This document shows, in pieces, positions 7,847 to 15,673 of a DNA stretch of 34,840 bases. The position numbers and the translations under genes are program-made. The notes below the pieces were generated by a model, which saw only the letters and a list, made by a program, of their open reading frames with translations, was not told the DNA's origin and did no database searches. The first letter of the stretch is position 1. Every line of letters begins with the position of its first letter. Source of the DNA: Saprospiraceae bacterium. GTDB lineage: Bacteria; Bacteroidota; Bacteroidia; Chitinophagales; Saprospiraceae. The DNA lies in assembly GCA_020628855.1 (NCBI GenBank), contig JAHDEL010000039.1, positions 1 through 34,840 of the forward strand, given 5' to 3'.

Positions 7847-7881
7847 CTAGTATGCAGGAAATGTTCCAAAGGTTGCCTGCA
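7847..7881 (-). promoter_or_regulatory. Autoregulatory ECF-type promoter of the sigma operon
   Basis: The minus strand has TGCAGGCAACC (-35, 7871-7881), a 16-base spacer and CATACTAG (-10, 7847-7854), the same as at 5672-5706. The spacer sequences differ, apart from an AGAACAT/GGAACAT-like stretch at a shifted position, which argues for selection on the boxes rather than a recent duplication. Confidence 0.78.
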
Positions 7882-7893
7882 TAGATATTTTTT

Positions 7894-8421
7894 TTAGAGA
7901 TAATCTCTTTTCAAAATATTCAGATGATGTTGATGGTGATAAATACACCACATCAAGATCTCTCTAACATGCATTCTGCCTAGTAACGGGTGTGGAATCA
8001 GATAGTTATTCATTTTAGCATCTGACCATCTATCTGATGATCGACATAATCTGTCTATTTGCTTTTCGAACCTTTGTAATTGCTCAGCCTTTTGATCTAC
8101 GCCATATGCCTCTCCCTTTGACTCCTCAAATGTTTTTCCGGCAAAAGCTTGGACTTTTCCTTGATATTTTTCAATGATTTCATCAAAACTTCTGACTGGC
8201 CTATTCGGTTTTCCAAATTTATATCTCAAAATGAATTTTGGAATATTCAAAGCTTTGTTGAGCATCTCAGCTGATTTACGTAAGTGATCTAGATGCTGTG
8301 CAGTCATCCATCGACCTTCTGGTCCTAATGAAAACTTTTTATCTTCTTGCTGTAGGATCAGCTGAATCACGTCTTTGGCGCTGCCATAGATTCCGCTAAT
8401 AATTTCTTGTTTTGATGTCAT
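7894..8421 (-). CDS. DinB-family metal-binding protein
   Basis: A 175-residue cytoplasmic four-helix-bundle protein of the DinB/YfiT type. The family's metal-binding histidines are recognisable: WMTAQHLDHL near residue 43, and MHVREILMWCIYHHQHHLNI near the C-terminus, which matches the family's T-x-x-E...H-x-x-x-H ending. Members range from damage-induced proteins to thiol-dependent transferases, and the reaction here is unknown. ATG at 8421. It diverges from the Omp28-like gene across about 116 bases that show no convincing promoter element to me. Confidence 0.85.
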   Translation of the reverse strand: MTSKQEIISGIYGSAKDVIQLILQQEDKKFSLGPEGRWMTAQHLDHLRKSAEMLNKALNIPKFILRYKFGKPNRPVRSFDEIIEKYQGKVQAFAGKTFEESKGEAYGVDQKAEQLQRFEKQIDRLCRSSDRWSDAKMNNYLIPHPLLGRMHVREILMWCIYHHQHHLNILKRDYL

Positions 8422-8537
8422 GTTGTATTGAATTAGAGAGGTTTATATCATCGATGAACACTAAAATGAAATTACGATTTGAAGCAGAGAGTCCTTATAT
8501 TCAAGGTGATTTTTTGATAATTAATAAAACCTTGAGA

Positions 8538-10475
8538 ATGAAAAACCTTTTTACACTTGTTTTTTTATTTGCGTTTTGTGGGTTAATTAGTGCTCAGACT
8601 ACTTACTATTCACAAGACTTTAATGATGGTCTTCCTGCGGATTGGTCGCAAGATGGGGAAGGCTGGATAATTGGCACAGCAGCAGCAGCTTCTAGTGCAT
8701 ATTTTACTGTCCCTGCTAGTGCTGATGGCAATGTCGCATGTTTTAATGATGATGGGCTTGGCAATGGTGCTGTTGGTGGAGGACGAATCACTTCCGGGCC
8801 AATAGACTTGAGTTCTGCTAATGGTGACCTATTTTTAGAATTCTCTTCTTACTTCGTTGACGGAGATTATCAGGGAGCTGATGAGACTGGTAAAGTCTAT
8901 ATTTCTGATGATGAAGGCGCTAACTGGAGAGAGATAATCAATGTGACTTCTTCAGGTGCTGACTTCAGCCCTGCTTTTGCTAACATCGGCGAATATGCTG
9001 GATCTACTGTATGGCTTGACTTTGTGTATGATGATGGACAGGGATGGAACTTTGGATGGGCAATTGATAACATCACCTTCGTTGATGAATTGGTTTCAGT
9101 GCCAAGAAGATCATATGCAGTACATGCAGGATCATCTGTCATGATTGATCAAGCTGCAGAAGGACTTGAATACTCACCTAGCGGATTTGTATTTAATAGT
9201 GGCTGGGAGCCGATTACATCTTTTGATGTAGCATTAACTGATGGAACAGAAACTATTACAGCTTCAGTATCAGGTGTTGATGTAGGATATAACTCTTTAG
9301 CAAGATTTTCACTTGATGAGACTTTACTAGTAGAAGGAAATAAGACATGGACAATGTCTGTAACTAATGTTAATGCAGATAGTGCTCCAGATGACGATGT
9401 TAGCGATAACGAAATGTCGTTCAACTTGAATGCAGAGAAAAATATTCACCCTGACAAAGCTGTTGCAATTGAAGAAGCAACAGGTACATGGTGTACATGG
9501 TGCCCAAGAGGTGCTGTCTTCCTTGACGAAATGTCAAAAAGATTTGGTGATAATTTTGTTGGTGTTGCCGTTCATAATGGTGATCCAATGGTTCTTTCAG
9601 AGTATGATTCAAGCATAGGAAGTTTTCCAGGTTTCCAAGGTTACCCTTCAGTAATCTACAATAGAGAAACAATCCTTGATCCGTCTGCTATAGTTGATCC
9701 TTCTATCACAGATATGAAGCAAGCGCCTGTTGCGAGACTGATAATAGGTGGAACATACGATGGAGGTACATTTACTGGTACTGTAGATGTGGAATTCTTA
9801 GAGGACGTGACTGGTGCTGATTATAATATCTCGCTGGTATTAACTGAAGATCATGTTACAGGAACTGGTGCAGGATGGAACCAAATTAATGCATACAGTG
9901 GCGGAGGAAATGGAGTCATGGGCGGATATGAATTGTTACCTGGTTCGGTTCCTGGAGAGATTATGGTATATGATCATGTTGGAAGAGCGCTTATTGGAGG
10001 ATTTGCAGGTGTAGGTGGTCAAGTATCTGGAGATTTCAGTGCTGGAGATATAGTGCACTATGATTTTCCTGGTCAAGCGATTGATGCAGGATGGGATACA
10101 GATAACATGTATGTAAATGCATTATTAATCAATGGAGATGGTAGTATTGCTAACGCTGGAGCAGATTCATTCAATAAAGCTATTAGTGCAAGCACAAGCG
10201 TATTTGACACTAAGATTGATAATACTCTTGCTAGTATATATCCTAATCCTGTCACTGACCAGGCATTCATTAGAATGCATACCGAGAGTAATGCAGAGGT
10301 AAGAATACACTTAGTGAATGCAGTTGGACAGGTAATGATGAACCAAACTCTTGGTCAAGTCCATGCTGACCAAATGATTCCTGTTGATATGTCACAATTT
10401 GATGCAGGTATGTATCTCATGCATATCATGATAGGTGATACATTGACAACGAAGAAAATAACTAAGGCAGAATAA
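8538..10475 (+). CDS. Secreted Omp28-like protein with thioredoxin-type CxxC and T9SS type A sorting domain
   Basis: A 645-residue exported protein. The start chosen is ATG 8538, which gives a clear signal peptide (MKNLFTLVFLFAFCGLISAQ); the frame is open further upstream but that part is unlike a leader. After it comes a choice-of-anchor-J/MAM-like sandwich (about 20-190, QDFNDGLPADW, GWAIDNITF) and an Ig-like part. An Omp28-like domain follows with EEATGTWCTWCPRGAVFLDE; Cys319 and Cys322 are in thioredoxin-like position. The last 80 residues are a type A sorting domain (IYPNPVTDQAF... MYLMHIMIGDTLTTKKITKAE; the NP and GMY motifs are diagnostic), which sends it through the T9SS to the surface. 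The CxxC suggests redox or disulfide activity, not proven. Confidence 0.88.
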   Translation: MKNLFTLVFLFAFCGLISAQTTYYSQDFNDGLPADWSQDGEGWIIGTAAAASSAYFTVPASADGNVACFNDDGLGNGAVGGGRITSGPIDLSSANGDLFLEFSSYFVDGDYQGADETGKVYISDDEGANWREIINVTSSGADFSPAFANIGEYAGSTVWLDFVYDDGQGWNFGWAIDNITFVDELVSVPRRSYAVHAGSSVMIDQAAEGLEYSPSGFVFNSGWEPITSFDVALTDGTETITASVSGVDVGYNSLARFSLDETLLVEGNKTWTMSVTNVNADSAPDDDVSDNEMSFNLNAEKNIHPDKAVAIEEATGTWCTWCPRGAVFLDEMSKRFGDNFVGVAVHNGDPMVLSEYDSSIGSFPGFQGYPSVIYNRETILDPSAIVDPSITDMKQAPVARLIIGGTYDGGTFTGTVDVEFLEDVTGADYNISLVLTEDHVTGTGAGWNQINAYSGGGNGVMGGYELLPGSVPGEIMVYDHVGRALIGGFAGVGGQVSGDFSAGDIVHYDFPGQAIDAGWDTDNMYVNALLINGDGSIANAGADSFNKAISASTSVFDTKIDNTLASIYPNPVTDQAFIRMHTESNAEVRIHLVNAVGQVMMNQTLGQVHADQMIPVDMSQFDAGMYLMHIMIGDTLTTKKITKAE

Positions 10476-10504
10476 TTTAGCCTTTTGACTGAGAACTTAT
10501 TGAG

Positions 10505-10533
10505 GCCCTTGCAAATCTGCAAGGGCTTTTTTT
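10505..10533 (+). terminator. Rho-independent terminator of the Omp28-like gene
   Basis: A perfect 8-bp stem GCCCTTGC/GCAAGGGC with loop AAATCT is followed by seven T residues, 30 bases past the stop codon at 10475. The T-tract touches the stop codon of the converging Reg_prop gene. Read on the minus strand there is no T-tract, so it serves only the plus strand. Confidence 0.93.
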
Positions 10534-11761
10534 ATTCCTTAATAAGAGTGAATGAAGTTGTTCCTTTCAGGATCAGATGATAAGGTCCTGGATTCCACAA
10601 CTGAGTATTGAATTCTTCATTTGCATTGAGTAGTACACCACTCTGAATAATTTGGCCCAATTGGTTAATTATTCTGAATGGTGTGGGTTCGTTTGTTGGC
10701 TTTACAATGGTGAGTAATTCAGACACAGGATTAGGGTAGACATGTATTCCATCCTCCATAAGGTTTTCTGAAGTATTACTCATGCATTCTGTATCCGATT
10801 CCACCTTAGTAATACCAGAACTTGTTGCAATCCAAACGACACCCTCTGAGTCTATATCTAATTTCCTCACCACAGGTCCAGCGATACCTTCCGAGTCATT
10901 ATAATCTTCCCAAGAGCCATTTTGATAAATTGATAGCCCACCTTCTGTCAGCAAATAGTCGATCCAAATCCCAACCCATACTGTTCCTTCACAATCAATT
11001 TTGACATCTTCGATAGGATTAAGTTCGTGTGGAGGTGGCAATTCAAAAATTAATAAATGATGCTGCACTAGGTTGTCATTTTCATCAAATTGACTCAGAC
11101 CATCTGAAGTTCCCACCCATTTGTGATCATTCTTATCCACGGATACTGTTCTTACTTTATCCGATAACAATCCATCAGCAGTTGTCATCACTGTAATTGT
11201 GTTGTCAGCATAGCGAAGTAAACCAAATAGAGGTGAAGCCATATAGGCAGTATTATTGGAATCAAAAGAGATGTAACCAACCCCACCGAAGGGTACTCCA
11301 TCTTCTGAAGTCAAGCTCGTCCATTCTTCGCCATCTAATATGGATACTCCATCACTGTGAGCAAACCAAACCCTACCCATATTATCTTCTGCAATATATT
11401 TGATCCTATTGTCAGCTAAGCCTCCTTCTGCTTCTTCGAATGCAGACCAAGTAATTCCATCAAATCTATTCACTCCGAAGTCTGTACCTACCCAAAGCGT
11501 TGCTTTGCTGTCGACAAATACTGCCTTAATTGTATTGTCAAGTAACTCAGGGACAGAATTTTGATCATAGTTTTCCCATTCAAAACCATCAAAATAGGAT
11601 AAACCCTCTTGGGTTCCGAACCAGATATTATCATTTCCATCTACTGCAACACAGTTTGCAGAATTATTTATGAGGCCATCTACTTCTGTATAGGTTGTAA
11701 ATGTCTGACTGTAAACTTGAGTACTGATTATTACCAGTACTAAGAGGAAGGCTTGCTTCAT
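10532..11761 (-). CDS. Secreted Reg_prop beta-propeller protein with T9SS type A sorting domain
   Basis: A 409-residue exported protein. A signal peptide (residues 1-18, MKQAFLLVLVIISTQVYSQ) is followed by about seven repeats of the two-component-regulator propeller type, each D-x-x-x-x-(I/L/V)W(F/V)GT-x-x-G(L/V)-x-x-(F/Y)D with a W-x-x-(Y/F) strand, for example NIWFGTQEGLSYFDGFEWEN and TLWVGTDFGVNRFDG. These make one seven-bladed propeller. Unlike hybrid two-component sensors there is no membrane, kinase or DNA-binding part. The C-terminal 75 residues are a sorting domain (HVYPNPVSELLTI... PYHLILKGTTSFTLIKE). It is the last gene of a three-gene operon, 7 bases after the CotH gene. It probably binds a surface glycan or protein (inference). 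Confidence 0.87.
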   Translation of the reverse strand: MKQAFLLVLVIISTQVYSQTFTTYTEVDGLINNSANCVAVDGNDNIWFGTQEGLSYFDGFEWENYDQNSVPELLDNTIKAVFVDSKATLWVGTDFGVNRFDGITWSAFEEAEGGLADNRIKYIAEDNMGRVWFAHSDGVSILDGEEWTSLTSEDGVPFGGVGYISFDSNNTAYMASPLFGLLRYADNTITVMTTADGLLSDKVRTVSVDKNDHKWVGTSDGLSQFDENDNLVQHHLLIFELPPPHELNPIEDVKIDCEGTVWVGIWIDYLLTEGGLSIYQNGSWEDYNDSEGIAGPVVRKLDIDSEGVVWIATSSGITKVESDTECMSNTSENLMEDGIHVYPNPVSELLTIVKPTNEPTPFRIINQLGQIIQSGVLLNANEEFNTQLWNPGPYHLILKGTTSFTLIKE

Positions 11762-11768
11762 AGATGAA

Positions 11769-14045
11769 TTATTCTTTTGCTATGAGTAATTTTTCAAAAA
11801 ACACAGCATCGAAGGTACTGACTTTTATAATCAAGATATTTTCTTCCACTTCTGGTAATACAAGCTCGTAAGTATCAGACCCTATGCTGTTTTCATGAAG
11901 AACTATTCGTCCTTGTAAATCAGTAATAACAATGTTCTTGATTGTATTATCACAGGTTATTTTCACTCGTTCAATTGCGGGATTGGGATAGAGAGTGAAT
12001 GTTTCGATCTGTGCACTTGCTACATTGGATGTTGTGTTATTCAATGTTCCAAATGTAGCTGGTGTTTCAGCGAATGGACCAGTTCCATTAGGTATTCTAG
12101 AAAATGTTCTGTCTATTTCGATGCCATCATCAAAGACCACAGAATCTATAATAGTCCCATTGAGATCGCTAAGAAAGAGTGACTCTCCTGAGTTTGACAA
12201 ACTGAAATTTGCATGGTCATTACCTTGACTGGACTCACTGTCAGCCCAGATAATTTTATATGTGTCAGCAGGTAATACTTCGCTTGGTAGAGCCCACTTT
12301 GTTAAATTGTCTGCATTATCGCTGAGATATAATCCGCCAAGTGGAATTGTGCTCTCTCCTGAATTATACAATTCGATCCAGTCTTCATATTCGCCAAAAG
12401 CATCAGTTGCTCCATTTGTATTGACGATGGCGATTTCATTAATAACGATTTGACTATAGTCAAAATCAGAGGTAATTTGATAGTATTCATAAGCAGCTCG
12501 CTCTGGAGAAAAGCGACCAGAAGAAGCATTTTCTGTAAAGAAATAGTATTCAATAATTGGACTAGTTGCTTCTATGTCAACTCCAAAAATGCCATCATTC
12601 GCATTACCATCATTATGCATGCCATCATCGTACATCTGAATCTCCTCGAATACTCCTCCAGCTGTAGCTCTATACCATAGAAAAGCTAAATCTGCATCCG
12701 TAGTTTGACATGTAAAAGTTACCATATCACCAACTTCGAAACCGCTGGGTCCGACATTGGTTGCTAAATACTCTGGAGCTCCAGAATATCCTGAATATGT
12801 TCTTAAATACTCTGTTCTAGCATCCATCAAATCGGTTAGTCCTGGAAACTGGATCAAGTCAGTGACTGTTGAATTGGCATTTGTGTAGAAGTCATCATTA
12901 GAGTAGAATTTGTTTTCATCATTAAGTACATCTTCTTCAATAACTGCTTGGATGGCAGCTATCCTTTCTTTGTACAGACCACTAGCAAACATCTCCTCTG
13001 TAATTGTCCTGATATGAGCGATATACATCTTTCTCCATCTATCTTGCTCAAATAACTTTCGCATGAGTGGACGAGGAAGTATTGAAATGCTCGAATAATG
13101 CAACAATGGATCCATTGTTTTTGCTTGATCAATTGAGAAACCATCAAAGTGCTCTGAGGCATCTGTGATCCGATAGCTTGCAAAAGACATATTTAGATCC
13201 CACGGAATTGGATTAAATCTGCCATTGTCATCCTGATAGAGATAGTAATTCTGTGCATATCCGACATAGCTATCAAAATTGATCAATACATAGTTGAATG
13301 CATGCATCCAAAGTGCTCTGTCAATGTTGAGTAGTTGTGGCAGATCATCAATGTTATTGTCAAGCGTAGTGATGAGGTCTAGGAGCTCTTCCCAACCTTC
13401 ATCTGACTCTATATCATAAAAGGGCATGTACTCATCCACTGTTGTGCCAGGTGATGTACTGAGATTTGCATTTTCTCCGTCCAAATCGAGCATGTCTGGT
13501 TGACATTTGAAGAAAGGATTATTTCTAGAGCCGAAATGGAATTCAGTAAAGTCCTTATTAACAGCCTCAACATTAGTATAGAGACCTAGATATTCATCAT
13601 TCACATAAACATTTGCAAAGTTGGCCCGGCCTGTTGGCATGTATTTCCTGCCTATTTCATAGGAAAGCGCTTCTCTTAGAAACGAAGGGTCTTGTATGAC
13701 ATTACTCAGCTTAATTTTATCAATACCATCATACTTTTGATTATCAATGACATGATCTAATTTGATATTGAATGGGTTCTTTTTTCTGTCAACACTAAAG
13801 GATGAAAAACCTTTATAACGGACCCCAATGTCGGTGAGTTCTGTTCCATTGATAATTATCCTTCCAGTAAGTCTTTCCTTGTCACCAGCTATAAAAAGGT
13901 CATCAAGGATTGCATCCCAATTAGACTCTTCAAAGTATATTTTGATTTCTTGAACAGTCTCAATATCATAGAAACTCTGCTGACAAAAACTTTGTACAGT
14001 CAATAATACACAATAGAATGACAGTAAACACCTCTTCAAAATCAA
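11769..14045 (-). CDS. Secreted CotH-kinase-family protein with lamin-tail domain and T9SS type A sorting domain
   Basis: A 758-residue exported protein. The signal peptide ends near SFCQQ (residue 22). The CotH domain spans about 27-400: TDIGVRYKGFSSFSVDRKKN, GIDKIKLSN, SFLREALSYEI, YVNDEYLGLYTNVEAVNKDF and the late motif FNPIPWDLNMSFASY. A linker domain with YDDGMHNDGNANDGIFGVDI follows, then a lamin-tail (LTD) domain (VINEIAIVN, YEDWIELYNSG, LYLSDNADNLTKW). The end is a YPNPAIE sorting domain. CotH-type proteins are atypical protein kinases in spore formers; the role of secreted bacterial ones is not established. No ATG fits: translation begins at TTG 14045, whose TTGA overlaps the stop of the preceding gene, so translation is probably coupled. 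Confidence 0.88.
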   Translation of the reverse strand: MILKRCLLSFYCVLLTVQSFCQQSFYDIETVQEIKIYFEESNWDAILDDLFIAGDKERLTGRIIINGTELTDIGVRYKGFSSFSVDRKKNPFNIKLDHVIDNQKYDGIDKIKLSNVIQDPSFLREALSYEIGRKYMPTGRANFANVYVNDEYLGLYTNVEAVNKDFTEFHFGSRNNPFFKCQPDMLDLDGENANLSTSPGTTVDEYMPFYDIESDEGWEELLDLITTLDNNIDDLPQLLNIDRALWMHAFNYVLINFDSYVGYAQNYYLYQDDNGRFNPIPWDLNMSFASYRITDASEHFDGFSIDQAKTMDPLLHYSSISILPRPLMRKLFEQDRWRKMYIAHIRTITEEMFASGLYKERIAAIQAVIEEDVLNDENKFYSNDDFYTNANSTVTDLIQFPGLTDLMDARTEYLRTYSGYSGAPEYLATNVGPSGFEVGDMVTFTCQTTDADLAFLWYRATAGGVFEEIQMYDDGMHNDGNANDGIFGVDIEATSPIIEYYFFTENASSGRFSPERAAYEYYQITSDFDYSQIVINEIAIVNTNGATDAFGEYEDWIELYNSGESTIPLGGLYLSDNADNLTKWALPSEVLPADTYKIIWADSESSQGNDHANFSLSNSGESLFLSDLNGTIIDSVVFDDGIEIDRTFSRIPNGTGPFAETPATFGTLNNTTSNVASAQIETFTLYPNPAIERVKITCDNTIKNIVITDLQGRIVLHENSIGSDTYELVLPEVEENILIIKVSTFDAVFFEKLLIAKE

Positions 14046-15568
14046 TGAATCAACGTCAAGGTTTGAGTCAATGCACTGCCTGATTTGGTGATGATGGAGA
14101 TATAATATAGTCCGTTGTTCATCTCACTCAAATCAATTGAAGATGTACCAAAGCTAGTACTCAGAACTTTGCCACTGATATCACTAACTTGTATTGACTG
14201 AATTTCTCTTGCTTCAATGCCCTCTATAGTAATCGATGTTGAAGCTGGGTTAGGGTAGAGCACTAATTTGGGTTGGAATTCATCATCCGTCGAAACAGTC
14301 ATACATAAGTCTTCTATCACGCCTTCATCAGAAAGGACTTCTATGCCTGGGTACGTGCAGATGTATCTAAATGCTTTTGCCGGACCTTCTGGATAAGACC
14401 ATACAGTATTATTATTTTGATCCACTTCATACATGTATCCTCCAGAAAGTGCCACGAAAAGATTACCATTAGGTAAAGAATTAGCAGCAGATTGTCCCCA
14501 TGCATTTGAGAAGCAGGTATGTCTCCAGTCTGGAGATGATGGAGAAAATGCTTGTCCTTCTTCTTTTATAAAGCCTGTCTTGTCTGCATTCCAAGGTAAT
14601 TCGATGACATCGACTGTAGATTGAAAACCATTGCCATCATTATTGACAAACTGAATCATTCCTCCTCTTGGTCTCCCATCATCTGGAATCCACCTTGAGT
14701 CATGCACTGGTCCTGGTATAGCTTGCGGTCCTGCTGTATGGTAGTTTGATGGTTTGCCATAACGGTAAAGAAAATCACCACCTTTGCCAAAGTTGCCTCC
14801 AGTATGACCAGCTGCTTCTTCTACTGTTGTGCTATGATCAATAATAAAGATTTCACTCAAAAATCTCGAAGACATCACTATCAAATCCAACTCTTCATTA
14901 TAATCGACTCCATTGAAGTGGAACCAATCACCACCCCAGCCACCAAAGCCACCACCGAAACCACCTACATCTACATTGATGTCAAGTAATTCGGGATGCT
15001 CATCAATTTGACCGTAGTTAGGTTTATTCGGATCTGTATTTTGCACTAAATGGTCTATGATATGCCATTCCCAAACTATTTCTCCATTCTGAGTCCCTTC
15101 TATTTGTGAAACTTCAATGAGGTGCATCGCATAGAGTTCGGTTACATTCCCTTCATAGCCCATTGCTTCAACAGTATTGCCATCTACAACTTCCCATGCA
15201 ATCATGAGTACATTATCATTGGGCATCCTGCTGATATCATGATGCGCAACAACGTTATTATCCGAATATTGAAATTTCCAGACTAAATTTCCATAAGGAT
15301 CATATTCTTCAATTAAACCTCCAACAGCAGCACCATCAATTTGATTGAAATTATTAATACCACCACGGATGATGTTTCCATTTTCTTTTAAGAGCACAGC
15401 ATAGTTACATTCCGTAGGAAGCGACCATGTATGCGCTATATTTTCATTCTTATCTATGAGATAAGTAGTCTTTGAACCAAGTTGATTATACAATGTGTAC
15501 CCATCAAACTCTTGACCAAAGCAGATAGCTGAAAGAAGTAAGAAAATTGAGATTAGTCTAAATGGCAT
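14042..15568 (-). CDS. Secreted arylsulfotransferase-family (ASST-like) propeller with T9SS type A sorting domain
   Basis: A 508-residue exported protein with signal peptide (residues 1-18, ending ICFGQ). The body has the ASST-type propeller pattern: LIDKNENIAHTW, LLKENGNIIRGG, LIEEYDPYGNLVWKFQYSD, AHHDISRMPNDNVLMIAWE (HHD at 109-111), GEIVWEWH, and later NSLPNGNLFVALSGG with MYEVDQNNNTVWSY. A Gly-rich insertion (GGFGGGFGGWGG, residues 202-213) is unusual. The last 80 residues form a YPNPAST type A sorting domain. Family enzymes move sulfate between phenols, but I cannot confirm the catalytic histidine, so it may be a binding propeller. First gene of the operon with the CotH and Reg_prop genes. 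Confidence 0.8.
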   Translation of the reverse strand: MPFRLISIFLLLSAICFGQEFDGYTLYNQLGSKTTYLIDKNENIAHTWSLPTECNYAVLLKENGNIIRGGINNFNQIDGAAVGGLIEEYDPYGNLVWKFQYSDNNVVAHHDISRMPNDNVLMIAWEVVDGNTVEAMGYEGNVTELYAMHLIEVSQIEGTQNGEIVWEWHIIDHLVQNTDPNKPNYGQIDEHPELLDINVDVGGFGGGFGGWGGDWFHFNGVDYNEELDLIVMSSRFLSEIFIIDHSTTVEEAAGHTGGNFGKGGDFLYRYGKPSNYHTAGPQAIPGPVHDSRWIPDDGRPRGGMIQFVNNDGNGFQSTVDVIELPWNADKTGFIKEEGQAFSPSSPDWRHTCFSNAWGQSAANSLPNGNLFVALSGGYMYEVDQNNNTVWSYPEGPAKAFRYICTYPGIEVLSDEGVIEDLCMTVSTDDEFQPKLVLYPNPASTSITIEGIEAREIQSIQVSDISGKVLSTSFGTSSIDLSEMNNGLYYISIITKSGSALTQTLTLIH

Positions 15569-15673
15569 GTGTATGATTTTTTTGGTTTTTAGTTACTCTT
15601 AAATGTACGAATGTTGCAGAGTTATGTTGTATTAATTTTCATATTACTCTCATCAAGTCTTCAAAATGTCTAA

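Noticed and set aside
7905-7918. Short hairpin-like sequence AGAGATAATCTCT region at the 3' end of the DinB gene
   Set aside because: Only a 5-bp stem, and no T-run follows on the strand that would need a terminator.
8412-8537. Upstream extension of the Omp28-like gene by 42 codons
   Set aside because: The extension would bury the clear signal peptide starting at ATG 8538 and it overlaps the start of the divergent DinB gene.
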